A DNA stretch of 64,000 nt from NCBI RefSeq assembly GCF_018991925.1, contig NW_024732415.1:3981061-4045060 (forward strand). The letters run 5' to 3'. Below are positions 25,690 to 37,518 of this stretch, in pieces (the first letter of the stretch is position 1; each line of letters starts with the position of its first letter). The position numbers were made by a program, and so were the translations under genes. The stretch is from Homarus americanus (lineage: Eukaryota; Arthropoda; Malacostraca; Decapoda; Nephropidae). Under the pieces are notes generated by a model. The model saw only the letters and a list, made by a program, of their open reading frames with translations. It searched no databases and was not told where the DNA came from.

Positions 25690-26899
25690 GTAAGTTGACA
25701 GTTCGAGCATTCAGTCTGGTACTGCTCATAGTGATACAGCTGTACTGTACATGTTAGTTTAATTTTTCAGTATCTGTACAAATCATTAGTTAAAATTGGA
25801 AATGAGTAATAAATTACATCTTATTTTAACAGTGCAGTACAGTAATGATAATCTGTAGTTTAAGTCTACATTCTGAAGTTAGGTAATAATTGGATTGCCA
25901 TTCAAGGAGGTATTCTTATAAAATATTTCTGAGAATATTCTGTAATATTTTATGCCTTATTCCATCAAACTCATCTCTTTCAGGTTCTCATATTTCAATA
26001 TTTGTTATCTTATAGAATGTCTGTCATGAATTTTGCATGTTAGGTTGGTCATCTCAGAAGTTATCTTGGTTTTAACAGCTACAACAGCATGTTGAAAGAT
26101 TTAGGATTATTGCAATATGTACATACTACCTGTACTGTATAAAGAAAAGAAATGACGATGAAGAGTTGAAGAAACTATATTTACATTGAGGATGTGTTCT
26201 TAGAAAACATATTTGGTGAAACAACGTAATCCGTATATATTTTCTCATAGACTTAATGTTCTAGGTGGGGGAATGCAGTCCTGGGGGCATTTTTTTGGTA
26301 ATTTTTCACACACAAAAAAATAACTGAATAACTACCAAAAGATATACAATATTGTAATAAGTGTTAACATAAATGATGCGATATATGTGCACAAAAATAA
26401 CCTACCAGTAAGTATAAAAGATTTTATTATTTAAGTCAGAATACAGTGTGTGTGTACAGGGCATGTGTTGCGTCGTCTGAACTTATGGACTGTGCTGGCT
26501 TAGTCCAGGATACAGCCTGTTGGTAGAAATGCAACCTCTATTAGTTTAATACTGAAATATTTTTTTTTATTGTACTTTCACTTGTTTTATAAATGTTAAC
26601 CAGGAATCTAAACATTTCAAAATATTTTTTTTTTCTTAGATTGCCCCCGAGGGGACTAGTTTATTGGGTACCCCGTTACATTCTGTGCAAGGTGAAGCGT
26701 TTACAGCGCCCATCTGGGAAGCATGTGTAGTTCATGCTTGCCTTTATGACTAGTGCATTAAAGGCATAAAAGCCTGAAGGGTCATGAGATTTGTCAGCAA
26801 GTTAATAAAGTGACAGAATGATGAGTGTGTGGGGCAAAATTCCCGGAACAATTTATCTGTTTAAGGCAAAGTGTGGCAGGTCCCTAATAATGTCAAGTG

Positions 26900-28120
26900 C
26901 CAGGCCTGTCACTAGGAGGAGGGATATCTGGTCAGGGAGGGAAGAGGTGTTGGCAATGGCTGAGGACCTGTAGGAGGAGGTCATAGGGCAAGTGAGGATG
27001 TAGTGAGAGAGGGTGTGAGAGTCGGGTTGACCACGAAGTTTACAAACAGTGCGGCCAGGCTCTGGGTTGCCAATGTACTAGGCGTGGCGAAGTACAGTGG
27101 GAGTGGAGGTGATATGGTGTGGTGGGACAGGTACAGTAGCAGTGGAGGGAGGCACATAGGCATTGACAATATTGAGGGACATACCTTATAGTGAGTGATA
27201 GGCGTGTGCGTCAGCATACCGGTGGGGTACGGGTAGCCGGGGGTGGTGTCCTTAGGTCCAATAGGTAGCCCTGGTGGAGACAGCACAGACACAGGAGCAG
27301 GCGTGGCTTGCAGTGGGTGGAGGACAGGTTGAGGCACCACTTGTCGTGAAGATGAGGCAGGACTTCGTTCGGGGGTAGCAGGACACACCAGGGCAGGCCC
27401 GGTAGGCGCTACACCAGTAGTGAAGGCCACCGGCGGTGGAGTAGGCCGTGAGCAGAGGGGCGGGGGGGGCTCACAGGGGGACTACCAGCTTGTGTCAAAC
27501 CAGAAGAGGGGAGTGACTGGGTGGCAACAGTGGGCAAGGGTACTGTAGGTCGGAGATGGTGGCACAGAGTATAACGAAGAGTTTTTCAGTGCGGTTGGTA
27601 AATTCTTGAAAGAGGGATATGATCTGTGTCATGTCACTGGAGGGGGTTGTGGGGGCACCGGTGGGAGCACAATGCCTGACAGTGTCAGAGTAGAGACGGG
27701 AGGAGGCCCAGTAGTAGTTGAGTTAGGAGACAGCGGGGCTGCTGTGTTACAGCCAGGTGAGGCCATACAGGGGCAGGTGTTGTTGAAGAAGGAGGCGTTA
27801 TGTAGACAGAGGGACGAGAGGAGGCGGCCAGATTGGGGGGGCGTTGTAGATGCGGCCTTTGGGAAGGCTTTTCCTCTGGGACAGACTGGCGATTGGGGCG
27901 TTGCCGTGAGTCAGCATTGTGCCGGCCGCCACAGTTACAACACCTGGGATCAACCACATAGCCCATACCACCCCCATCAAGGTGGTCTTTGATTTTCTGG
28001 GCACAGGCGGCAGAGTTATGGTTACGTAAACAGAAGCGACATCTGGTCCGATCACGTCGGCAGCAGGATGAACGTAGGAATCAGTGGTGCCAGTGATAAA
28101 ACTGGTGGTCACAGCAGGCT
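26900..28120 (-). pseudogene. retrotransposon ORF1/gag-like relic with zinc knuckles
   Basis: A GC-rich island whose - strand translation, in a disrupted frame, holds two cysteine/histidine knuckles at about 27900-28060: one reads CRFCLRNHNSAAC and the next CCNCGGRHNADS. These resemble the nucleic-acid-binding knuckles of non-LTR retrotransposon ORF1 proteins. Downstream on the - strand are Pro/Ala/Ser-rich frames. Base composition differs sharply from the AT-rich intron around it. No RT domain is visible. Confidence 0.5.
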
Positions 28121-28374
28121 AACAGATGCAGTTATGAACATATAATGTTTTAATCTCGTAATTAATAATAAAACAATTTTAACAAAGTCTTTTATGCATA
28201 GAAATATGATATGTATTCAATAAATAAAATTCATTACTCACTGGAGGTTGCAGAGGAAATAGTTTGTAGAGGCTGCTCAGCATAATGATGGTGGCTCACA
28301 ACTTTTGAATAAAAAAGAACCACTGCTAATTTGAAACAGTGACATTTCAATTGGAATTTGTTCTCTAATATGTG

Positions 28375-28378
<4 letters not shown>

Positions 28379-28449
<71 letters not shown>
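28379..28449. repeat. (CA)n microsatellite
   Basis: About 70 bp of uninterrupted CA. The Thr/His and Cys/Val ORFs are artefacts. Confidence 0.97.
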
Positions 28450-28451
<2 letters not shown>

Positions 28452-28828
28452 CATATCTGTTACAGCGGTTAGGGAGACGAATGACAGCAAGTGATAGAAT
28501 TTGTTGCCCTGTATTCCCACTGCACTACTTTATGAAAGACAAGGCTTGCAATAATGTAAGAAGCAAAAATAATGTGCTGGGGATAAAGTTATAAAGTTCA
28601 ACACAGTATTTATTACCTGGAACAAAATTTTTATTGAGTGAGATGAATAACACCATATAGTAATTGGTGTATATTGTGCAGTACTGTAATGTCATCCATA
28701 ATTTAAAGCTCAGTAAAATTGCATAGAAAAGTGAAGATAATACCAAGGAAACTAGATGCAGTCAAAGGATTTTCATGTGCAAGCTTTATATCAACCTGTA
28801 ATCTACACAGGTAAATCAATGTAAAAAA

Positions 28829-28921
28829 TTTTACCTCTGGGTGCCGGGTTTCGAACCCGGACAAGTGGATAAACTGCCTGACTACCACTCCTGGTGGTTT
28901 GGGTTTTAAACCCAGCACCCA
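28829..28921 (-). other. tRNA-like inverted-repeat element (possible SINE head)
   Basis: On the - strand, GTGGTAGTCAGGCAG resembles an A box and GGGTTCGAAACCC matches the B box and T-arm consensus of tRNA genes. The outer sequence is an inverted repeat (CCTCTGGGTGC at one end, GCACCCAGAGG at the other). I cannot fold a complete cloverleaf with an anticodon arm, so I do not call a tRNA gene. Confidence 0.4.
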
Positions 28922-30090
28922 GAGGTGAAAATTGTTTACATCTGCAAGTTTCCCTAGACTTAATGCTTTGGCGATAAAGTCTAGGGAAATGGTTTGCCAT
29001 GTTTCACAATAACCATTCTTGGTTGCATATTGCAAACCAATATTGCATGTGTGTGTAGAAAAGAGAGGCTGATGAATAAAAAGAAAGAAAATTAGATGAA
29101 TGTGGCAAATTTAATTTCAATAATATCATAACTATACTTAAAGATGCCAAGGTAAAAGAAAAGTTGTTGTCCAGTATTGTCAGGCTGTAGCCTGATATAC
29201 TGAATATTTGATATGTATTGAATGATTATGAAGATTATCCTTCATTAGAAGAAATACCACTTTTTGAAGCATCTCATTGTAAAAGTTGAGGTGAAAATTG
29301 GGCCATAATCCAGTCCTACAGCACACTCGGTAAAAAAAAGTACGGTATCTTTCCTGAGGACTCCAAGGAATTTTGAATTGAACAATCCACATACATGCAG
29401 GGCTACCAATGCGAGGTATGCCTCATGGGCCCTTATCAAAAGCCTTCGTTCATGGTGTCATTTTGTTTCGCACAGGAATTGTAAAGATAGTTTTTTTATT
29501 GAGTGTTCATTGTGTTATCTACATGAGGGAAAGATGGAAATATGTAAAATTGGCTACACTAGTACTTGGCACATGTTGGACAGCTTCAGTATCTTCACTA
29601 TTGACACTGGAAGAACCACCTTTCAAATTATCAATCTTCGTGACTGAAAAACTACATTATAACAGTTTTTATGGTTTATCTTCCTCCTGTGTATTCATGC
29701 CCTAAAAGTGTGTGCAGCTTCTATTGCCTAGCTTCAGAATAACTGTAGAGTGTGGTGTGTGTTATGAATGAATTGTCCACTCTGCTCATTTTTACCCAGC
29801 ACATAGCCTTTGAACTTGGGCAGGAAAACCTTTTTCAAATGTGGTGTTGGCTAATAAATAGGTATTTTGGCTCTAATTAGACCTCCTGCTTCCAGAGGAC
29901 TACCTTTGCTTTTAGCCTTCAGCTGTCAAGTAGGGGCATAGCAGGATTGCTAAGCCACCGTAATGAGAGCCACTGGGTTATAGGTTCAGCAAGGTAATAA
30001 ATAAGATTTGAGGATCAATCCATATACCATACAGTATATTTATTTGTGTGTTTTTATACTTGAAATTCAACCTTCTGTGAATACTTGCAG

Positions 30091-30308
30091 GCTTTTCATC
30101 GCTGGTCAGAACTTTTGATGGGAGTGGACATCAAAGGAGTAGGCAGAGGATTGGAGGAGAGTCTGTCCGTCAGTCCCAAAGGGCCAGTGTCAGACAGAGT
30201 GAAGGCAACTATCACTATCGAGATATTTCCCTTAGGAAGTTCAATAATTTTACACAGATCATCCTTTCGCCATCAACGACCAAAATGAAGAATGCTTTGA
30301 ATTCGAGG
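30091..30308 (+). CDS. CDYL: CDYL-like protein, exon 2 (residues 1842-1914): linker and start of crotonase domain
   Basis: Acceptor TACTTGCAG|GC, donor GAGG|GTAAGA. The exon enters in phase 1 and leaves in phase 0 (218 bp). It encodes an Arg/Gln/Ser linker, with SVRQSEGNYHYRDI at 1874-1887 and then FTQIILSPSTTKMKNALNSR. From knowledge of the family, vertebrate CDYL has a very similar SVRQ...YRYRDI stretch just before its enoyl-CoA hydratase-like domain. This is the strongest evidence that the gene is CDYL and not a generic crotonase. The ALN motif is the usual start of the crotonase fold. Confidence 0.85.
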
Positions 30309-31059
30309 GTAAGAAATATTTAGGGTATAGTATTTAATTTCTATATTTTTTATTATGTTTTAAGTAATACTGTAGTTGCATAAGGTTGCAGATTCAGTGG
30401 AACCCAGCCTTAATAGAGCCCAAACTAGCTTGACTTAACAAGACCTGACACAACCTCACAGAAACATCAGGTCTGATTAGGTTAGGATGGGGTCTGTTTT
30501 ACACTGGACCCATTTGACCAGTCCCTTAATGAAAAACGTTTGTATCGTTAGTGTCTAAGTCTGGAGGATGGGATATTTGTAAGGATATAACAACCAGGAT
30601 AGGGGAAGAAATGAACAAGGCCAGTGGGTGTCCAATATGTAATTTGCATATGAACAAGAAATGTATAATAATTGAGGTGTGTTAGATTGAACAAACAGTT
30701 TGATATTATGGGATACTGGAGTACATTAATTGTATATTGATATCTGACAGTGCATTTGTTTGCAATAGGCCCAGCTAGAAGCAAGACCAAACTATGCCAT
30801 GTTTAGCATCTCTTGATAGGTATTTATCCCGTTTCTTTACTCCTCTCCTAGTTTATGTGTGGGATGAATCAAGATGTACAGAAGCCTCAAAGATGGAGGA
30901 AATAATTAGGATAGTGGTGAAAGACAAGTGTATTAAGCGGCAGGAAGAATTATAACAAACTTTAAGCTTTCTGTTAGCTTGTGTGTTATTATCTAAAATA
31001 TCCTGTATTTTCTGCCAGATATATAAAATAAAGCAGCAAGGAACAAAGGGATCACACAC

Positions 31060-31372
31060 CAGTGGTGCTCAACCTTTTTACATGAGGGGCCACATTAAAT
31101 GGGCAACTGTGTGCTGAGGGCTGCAAGTTAACCTTAATGAGAAGTGTAGTAAATTATATACACATTAATATTGATGATTAAATATTAACCATGTATTGTA
31201 AACATAGAGAGGGAATCATAATCAGAACACCTCTTAAAAAATAGTATTTGTTTACATTTAAATTCTCTAAATATGCAGAAACATTAATTATATTTCTACT
31301 AGTTACCGAGGACAGCATTAAACTTCCCTGAGGGTTGCATGTGGCCCTCAGACAGTGGGTTGAGCATCCCTG
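31060..31372. mobile_element. hAT-type MITE
   Basis: A 313-bp element with inverted termini CAGTGGTGCTCAACC and GGTTGAGCATCCCTG. Subterminal GGGGCCACAT is matched by ATGTGGCCCTC at the other end. The flanking 8-mers TCACACAC and ACATACAC look like a degraded 8-bp duplication, as expected for hAT elements. No coding capacity. Confidence 0.65.
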
Positions 31373-32152
31373 ACATACACTAACACCATATTTTATGTCT
31401 CTATTTCTCTCCTACCTCTCCCATCTCCTTTGATGGAGAGAGAAAAATAAGGGAATCTGTCTCTCCTCTCCTCTCCTCTCCTGCCTCACACACAGGGGGA
31501 GCTAAACATACCTTAGATAGTGATCCAATAAGTGTTCTTGGATCCTGCTGTTAGGGGAAGAATGTAGGCCTTATAAGTCTCCATTTTAGTTTACAGAGCA
31601 TATGGCTGACAGGTGTGTGCATGTCTGTTATTGAGAGACAGCTGATTGGTTAAACATGGTTAGACAAAATTGGTCTTAGTCATGGAAGGAAAAACTTGGT
31701 ATGGATCATCTACTGTTTATATGTCTCTTTAGTTTACTAAATTATAATCATTCTTTTTCTTGATTCTCATTCTCTCAGCTGTCTATTATTATCTGGACCG
31801 ACCTTGATTTGTTTCTCTCTCAATACTTTTTTCTACCTCAACGTCTCATTATTGGGAATTTCTTATTCTCTATATCCTGCTAAATCCTTGCACATCTCTT
31901 CTGTTGTTTAAAAATTATTCCCTACTCCTCTTTCTTTACACTCATCTAGTAAACTAAAGGAAAAATCTAAACTTCATCTGTCGAGCACTGTTCCAGAGAA
32001 AGATGATGAGAGGGGAGGGGGGTGATTTAGGATTTGAATAAAACCCAAATTTTATCTTAACTGCATTAGTGTTTGTGTAATTTTTGTGTACTAGCAGATT
32101 CATTTGCTCTGTTATATGGTTAAGGATTAAATTTTTTTTTTTGTAATTCTAG

Positions 32153-32328
32153 GTTTTAAGAGAGCTGTGTGAAGCACTCAATATCCTGAAACGTGACGAG
32201 TCTGTACGAATGGTTTTACTCACTGCCACCGGCTCTACTTTCTGCCAGGGTGTTGATCTTACTGCACTTCAACACCACAATATTGAAACACGGAAGAAAA
32301 ATGCTGAAAATCTCGTCCGAGGCATAAA
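32153..32328 (+). CDS. CDYL: CDYL-like protein, exon 3 (residues 1915-1972): crotonase domain
   Basis: Acceptor AATTCTAG|GT, donor CATAAA|GTAAGT; enters phase 0, leaves with two bases of a split codon. It encodes VLRELCEALNIL, MVLLTATGSTFCQGVDLTAL and the helix ending NAENLVRGIK. In crotonases the segment equivalent to GSTFCQGVDL contributes the first oxyanion-hole amide and CoA contacts. It aligns with the CDYL stretch of the same function. Phase and content fit exons on both sides without gaps. Confidence 0.88.
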
Positions 32329-32429
32329 GTAAGTTCCCACAATTCAATTTCCCTCTTGGAGATAATATAGTTCACTTAGTAATTCTTCTATACTGGACAC
32401 ATTTTTTGTGGCTTTGTGCTGTACAATTA

Positions 32430-33420
32430 CAGGGAGTCCCTGAGTTACGAATGGATAACATTCCTTGGCCCTGTTTGAAGGTCATAGCAGTGTTAATTTC
32501 ATAAGTTAGGTTAGAACACAACCATAAACATACAAAAACAAACAAAAAACAACAACAACAATAATATCCCACATACAGTAAGTCCTCTCTTAATGTCGTG
32601 GTTCCATTCCTGAAAACCGCAAAGTTAACGGAAACAACGTTAATGGAATCAATTTTCCCCATAAGAAATATAAAATAGAGGAGTTACGTTCCCAAGCCTC
32701 CCTTTCCCCTATAAAATACATTACGTATACAGAAAATCAATGGCATTTTTATAGAAAATAGTATATATATAAATAAACTAAATCGATTTGTATTGTGCTC
32801 ACTGATGGGTGGAGGTGGTGGAGCGAGTGTATGGTGGGTAGCAAGTCACTGAGACCCGGCGGGTGGCTCCTCCTCCCGGTTAAAACCTCCATTTTCGTAG
32901 CAAGGCTAATGGTCTTACGTTGCTTCTTCACAACACTAACATCAGTAGCACTTGATGGGTGCTTGAAGCCATTTCGAATGATCATAGTACAGTATTAAGA
33001 GCAAAAACACTTAAACATGCATGAACGCTGTGGAAGCTTAACAAAGACTGGGGATGCCATGACGCTCCGTGGGTGAGCGTAGCGCGCCAAGATGAGAGAG
33101 GGTGATGCGCCGTACAAAGTATTCTGTGACAACGTTACACTGAATCGGCGGGACGTTAGCCGAATCATGGGTATCTAAAGAATAGTGACGTTATAACGAA
33201 ACAACCTTATCGGGGTTAATGTTAAGCGAGGACTTACTGCATAACAATTAATATACATATTGTAAATAAAGTGTTGTTAAACAATATAAAGTACAATAAT
33301 GTAAAAAAATTAAAATAGATAAATAAATAAATAAAGATTTTTGTGATGAATAAATTGGGATTCATTTGTAAGTACAGGTATTGGTGTTCATATTTTTGGA
33401 GTTTGTAACTCGGGGACTGC
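32430..33420. mobile_element. Tigger-type element, outer member of a nested pair
   Basis: Left terminus CAGGGAGTCCCTGAGTTACG at 32430 and right terminus GTAACTCGGGGACTG ending about 33419 are inverted copies. A second element (32576-33239) lies inside it. No intact transposase of its own. Confidence 0.6.
32576..33239 (-). mobile_element. Tigger-derived element nested in 32430-33420
   Basis: Termini CAGTAAGTCCTCTCTTAATG and AAGCGAGGACTTACTG are inverted repeats. TA precedes the left end (32574-32575); at the right the target duplication is altered. On the - strand from 32985 a short frame contains KKQRKTISLATKMEVL, the start of a pogo/Tigger HTH domain, and then runs into unrelated sequence. 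This is an internal-deletion derivative. Confidence 0.65.
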
Positions 33421-33721
33421 TAGATTCTATAATGTTCCTACTGACAATTGAATTACAAGGTAAGATTGAGGTGGCACTAGCCCAGTCAAAGCAATGGTTA
33501 TTATCTCATATGAATGAACAAAACATAGGTTTCCTGGCCTGTCTTAACACTGTACGAGTATTTATGCTGTTTAAGTCTATCTAAAATGAATGACCATTTA
33601 TGTGATGTTACAACATATTCTAAGTTCATAAATAATCCCCTCATCACAGTTAACACTCAGATTAACAAAAAAAAAATTTCTGTCCTCTTAAGTTAATGTG
33701 ATACCTTGTATTAATTTTCAG

Positions 33722-33932
33722 AGACTTCCTGAAGGCCCTGGTACAGTTTCCTAAACCTATTGTTGCTGGTGTCAATGGGAATGCAATGGGCCTTGGGGTC
33801 ACTATGTTACCCCTTTTTGATTTGGTTATTGCCAATGATAAGGCAGAATTTTACCTTCCTTATGCCAAATTGGGTCAAGTGCCAGAGGGAGGAGCCACAT
33901 ATACCTTCCCCAACCTCTTTGGTAAATTGCAG
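33722..33932 (+). CDS. CDYL: CDYL-like protein, exon 4 (residues 1973-2043): crotonase core, catalytic residues lost
   Basis: Acceptor ATTTTCAG|AG completes the codon split from exon 3; donor TTGCAG|GTAAGT leaves phase 0. It encodes KPIVAGVNGNAMGLGVTMLP (1984-2003), FDLVIANDKAEFYLPYAKLG and QVPEGGATYTFPNLFG. Active enoyl-CoA hydratases carry two catalytic Glu, in a GGGCEL-type motif and a QPE(I/V)-type motif. Here the positions are occupied by V1999/T2000 and Y2020, as in vertebrate CDYL (GLGAS and TPY). The product is therefore probably a CoA-binding or corepressor-binding fold, not a classical hydratase. The P-E-G-G loop at 2027-2030 is kept. Confidence 0.9.
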
Positions 33933-34368
33933 GTAAGTTTACTTCTTTCACTTCAAATATTTTCTTTTTTATCTGAGTCTGTCAAGATGATAGTTTCTAG
34001 CCTTGTTCAAATGCTTGTGTCTGTAATTAGTATTCTTACTTACAGGAAGTAATTTTGAGTTCAGTTTTGATGAACCTTTTAGGAAACATCTCAGAATGTG
34101 TTTTGAGTGTAACCTTTTATGACATCTAAAGTGACTAAGCGCCTTTAAAACGTTATTGTAACATTGAGACAAGAACTATATTTTTATATGACCTATGGTC
34201 TTTCAAGTGACCTGTTGTTAAATGACAAGACACAATATGCTCATCCATGATGAGTCTACATTACATCTGCAATGTTCATAGTCCCAGTTTTATGGAATTG
34301 GTAAGCCTAACTAGGTTAACTAAAATGTTTCATGGATAATCATGCTAATTTAAACAACCTTGGTTATA

Positions 34369-36091
34369 CAGTCATGCGCCGGTTAACGTCCTAGATACGT
34401 TCTTGGAAACGTGAAGTTAACCAAAATGGATGTTGTCCGATCATCACTTAAACTTTGTATTTATACTTGCGTGTATGTGGATTACTATATACTGTATGTA
34501 CATATTCACTTTTACTCTTAAATCACTACTGTAATATGATACAGGTGATTAATTTTTATCTCTTGTGCAAAATACATGACGTTTATATTAATATTATTCA
34601 CTGTTTTTCAAGGATTCCAGCAACGTTGGGCAGATGGGGGAGAGGGAGCGAGGGGGCGTGGGGGGGAGGGGAGCGGGAGGTGAGGTAGTACCTTTGACAG
34701 TTGGCACAGGCCCAGTCTAATGCGTGTTTATTTATCAGTTCTTAAGTGACTAAGCTTCTCTCTTATAAAAAGCCAGTGAAATGACCTGGGTGAATATAAT
34801 TTACATTGCTGGGATTCTTGTAAGATAGTGATTAATTTGAATATAAACATGCTATAATTTGCACTAGACATAACAATTTTAGTACCATAATCAAATTAGT
34901 ACATGTACACTCCAGCTTTGCACTAAGGTCAATTATTTCTTTTACGTTTCTTTTAGTATGGTGTGTGCATGTAAATCGATGAAAATAAATGAAGAAATTT
35001 GTGTAAAATCTACCCAAAAATACAGTTGAAAAACTTTATTTTACAAAATGTACACTAATGTACTAAAATTTTTATCTCTTGAGCAAAATATATGACTTTT
35101 ATGTTGAAATTAATCTCTGTCTTGCAAGGATTTCAGCAATGCAAATTATATTCTCCTTTAGTCTGAGATATTATATGAAAAAACTTCAGGCCTAAAAACC
35201 CCCCACGGGGGGTTGAGGCAATATGATTTGACAGTTGGCTCTGAAGACATGCGTGTTTATTTATCATTCCTTAAGAGTGACTAAGCTCTTCTCATAATTT
35301 GGCACCCAAACGACCTGGTGAATATAACTTACATTGCTGGGATTCTTGTAAGATGATGATTTATTTGAATACCTGTATAAACAATCTATATTTGCAATAG
35401 ACATAACAATTTTAGTACCGTAATCATTTAGTACATGTACAGTACAGGTTTGCACTTAGGTCCATTATTAACCGAGGGACCACTGTATTGCAGTGTACTT
35501 GTACTGTACAATATTGACTAAATTCACTAGATAATGCACACAACTAATGGTTGGTAAAACTTGTCAAGTAAGTGAGTGTCAAGTCTGTCAGTGTGAGTGC
35601 TTGTGTCCCCCATCATAGGAGTCCGTTTTCTCTCGCTTCAGGATGCCTGGGTCCTCCGTTTTCTCTCGCTTCAGGACGCCTGGGTCCTCCGTTTTCTCTC
35701 TTAATCTTAGAGTGCACCAGAGACTTCGTTATTCCTTAATAATGACACAAAATTTGAAATTGCAACCCCAATTGCAACTGGGGTTGCAATTGTTGAGGCA
35801 ACTAGATATGTCTGATTACAGCAAATGTGTTATTGTTAATTTGTAGGTGAAAGATTTTATCCTCAATAGCTGTAGGTTAACATTGCACCTGGAGGCAAAT
35901 GCTTACGAAAGCCTGAGGAAGGATATTCCTTTAACACATAATATCTGGCCAGTATGGGAAGGATCATCGTGTCTCCATCAGGGGGTCGTGGAATGGTGGT
36001 CCAGCAGTCGTCACAGAAGTTTTGGGGGGGGGGGCACGGACGTATATGTGATCGGATGTTGTTCGGTTGGACGTTAACTGGCGCATGACTG
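34369..36091. mobile_element. Tigger-type non-autonomous element, 1.7 kb
   Basis: Termini CAGTCATGCGCCGGTTAACG and CGTTAACTGGCGCATGACTG are near-perfect inverted repeats flanked by TA (34367-34368 and 36092-36093). The interior contains two diverged copies of a roughly 500-bp segment (about 34551-35040 and 35068-35470), the fragmentary terminus of a family B element at 35468-35485, a 34-bp tandem repeat (35621-35700) and a perfect hairpin (35758-35791). No transposase ORF. Confidence 0.75.
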
Positions 36092-36145
36092 TACCTAAGT
36101 GAAGTATTTATAGGTTCCAGTGGGTATTTAAATAACGGGCAGATC

Positions 36146-37000
36146 CAGGAAGTCCCTGGGTTTGGAACGAGTTCCGTTCCTATGGACGTTTGTGCATACT
36201 GTCATTACCGAACAACGTTTAAAATGCCACTTTATCATAGCCTAAGTCCTTATATACATCTAATATCATTTAATTTAAGACAAAAGAAAAGAATGACAAA
36301 ATACAGTAAATGTATATAAAAAATAATCAGCATGTAAATAAAATGCTGTAAATTTTAATTTTAACTCTTACATTGAAACCTGGGGCTGGCTTCTCGCTTT
36401 TTACTGAATCAGGGCTAGGCTTACAGGCATACACTGCTGATTTTGATTTCCACCCCTATCACAAATAATCTTTCCATTTCAATTATCAATCTTCTTATTT
36501 GTTTTGTTATCACATTTGAATGCATTGGTGTAAATCCTTTTACATGTTCAAGAATTTTGTCTTTGTCTTTCAATATTGTTCCTATCATTGACCAACTGAA
36601 GCCCAAAGCTCTACCAATGATTGATGGTATTTCACCTTCTTCACAACTTTTAATTACGTCAACTTTCACTTCCATTGTAATTGTTTTCCTTTTCTTGGAT
36701 GCACTACTATCACTTGCATCAGAGTTGCATTTGGGAACCATAATGGTAGCAGAAAATTTGAGTTACTAAGCAAAAAGACAACACCTTGCACTTGATCACA
36801 TATGTTACTGAGATTAGCATAAGGCGTACTGATGCTACCACTCCTCACCCGCCACTCCGCTCCGCCATGCAAACTAGTTCTCATACGTTACTATGAAAAG
36901 TTGTATTTATGTCGTATTCTTAAAATAATATACTTTATGGGAACCTCATTCGTATTGACAGATGTTCATAAGTCAGACGTATGTAACCTGAGGACTTCCT
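36146..37000 (-). mobile_element. Tigger-derived element with transposase N-terminus
   Basis: Left terminus AGGAAGTCCCTGGGTTTGG and right terminus ACCTGAGGACTTCCT are inverted repeats. On the - strand from 36741 a 106-codon frame starts MVPKCNSDASDSSASKKRKT and continues with VDVIKSCEEGE, IGRALGFSWS, ILKDKDKILEHVKG and VITKQIRRLIIEMERL. This is the CENP-B-type double-HTH N-terminal region of a Tigger transposase. The DDE domain is missing. Confidence 0.75.
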
Positions 37001-37011
37001 CTATATAAATA

Positions 37012-37194
37012 CAGGCGCTCCCCCCCAAATTCACAGATTTTTATTTTGCGGTTCTCTATTATCCGCGGATGACACCTGGATGTACCCAAGAATGTCTGCT
37101 GGTAGTTTTAAAGTTGCCGGCAATGTTGCGGCCGGGACAGGGAGCTATTCGTTCTAGAGACAGTAATTTTCTTTATCTGTATTGTAAATTGTGT

Positions 37195-37262
<68 letters not shown>

Positions 37263-37487
37263 TTACAAATAAATAATAATTGGAAAAATCCTCTCACAAA
37301 TAATCAGAACAAATTTATTAAAAATGTGACAGTCTACCCTTAAGTCCGTGCTTTATTAATAAAGTAATAAAATACGAACTTGAGGGTAGACTCACATTTT
37401 TAATAAATTTGTTTCTGATTATTTGTGAGTATTTTCCCAGTATTATTTATTTGTATGTTTTGTGTGTGTGTGTGTGTGTGTGTGTCT

Positions 37488-37518
<31 letters not shown>

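Larger units (their letters stand above)
25690..30090 (+). other. intron 1 of the CDYL-like gene
   Basis: Donor GTAAGT at 25690 and acceptor TACTTGCAG at 30090. The main frame continues only to a stop at 25755-25757 inside the intron, which would be a read-through artefact. It contains the retroelement relic, a CA microsatellite and the tRNA-like inverted repeat listed separately. Confidence 0.85.

Noticed and set aside
25690..25757. C-terminal extension ending LYCTC
   Set aside because: It lies beyond a strong GTAAGT donor and replaces the conserved CDYL continuation, so it is intron read-through.
28829..28921. A functional tRNA gene
   Set aside because: Boxes A and B look plausible but no anticodon stem-loop and acceptor stem can be built.
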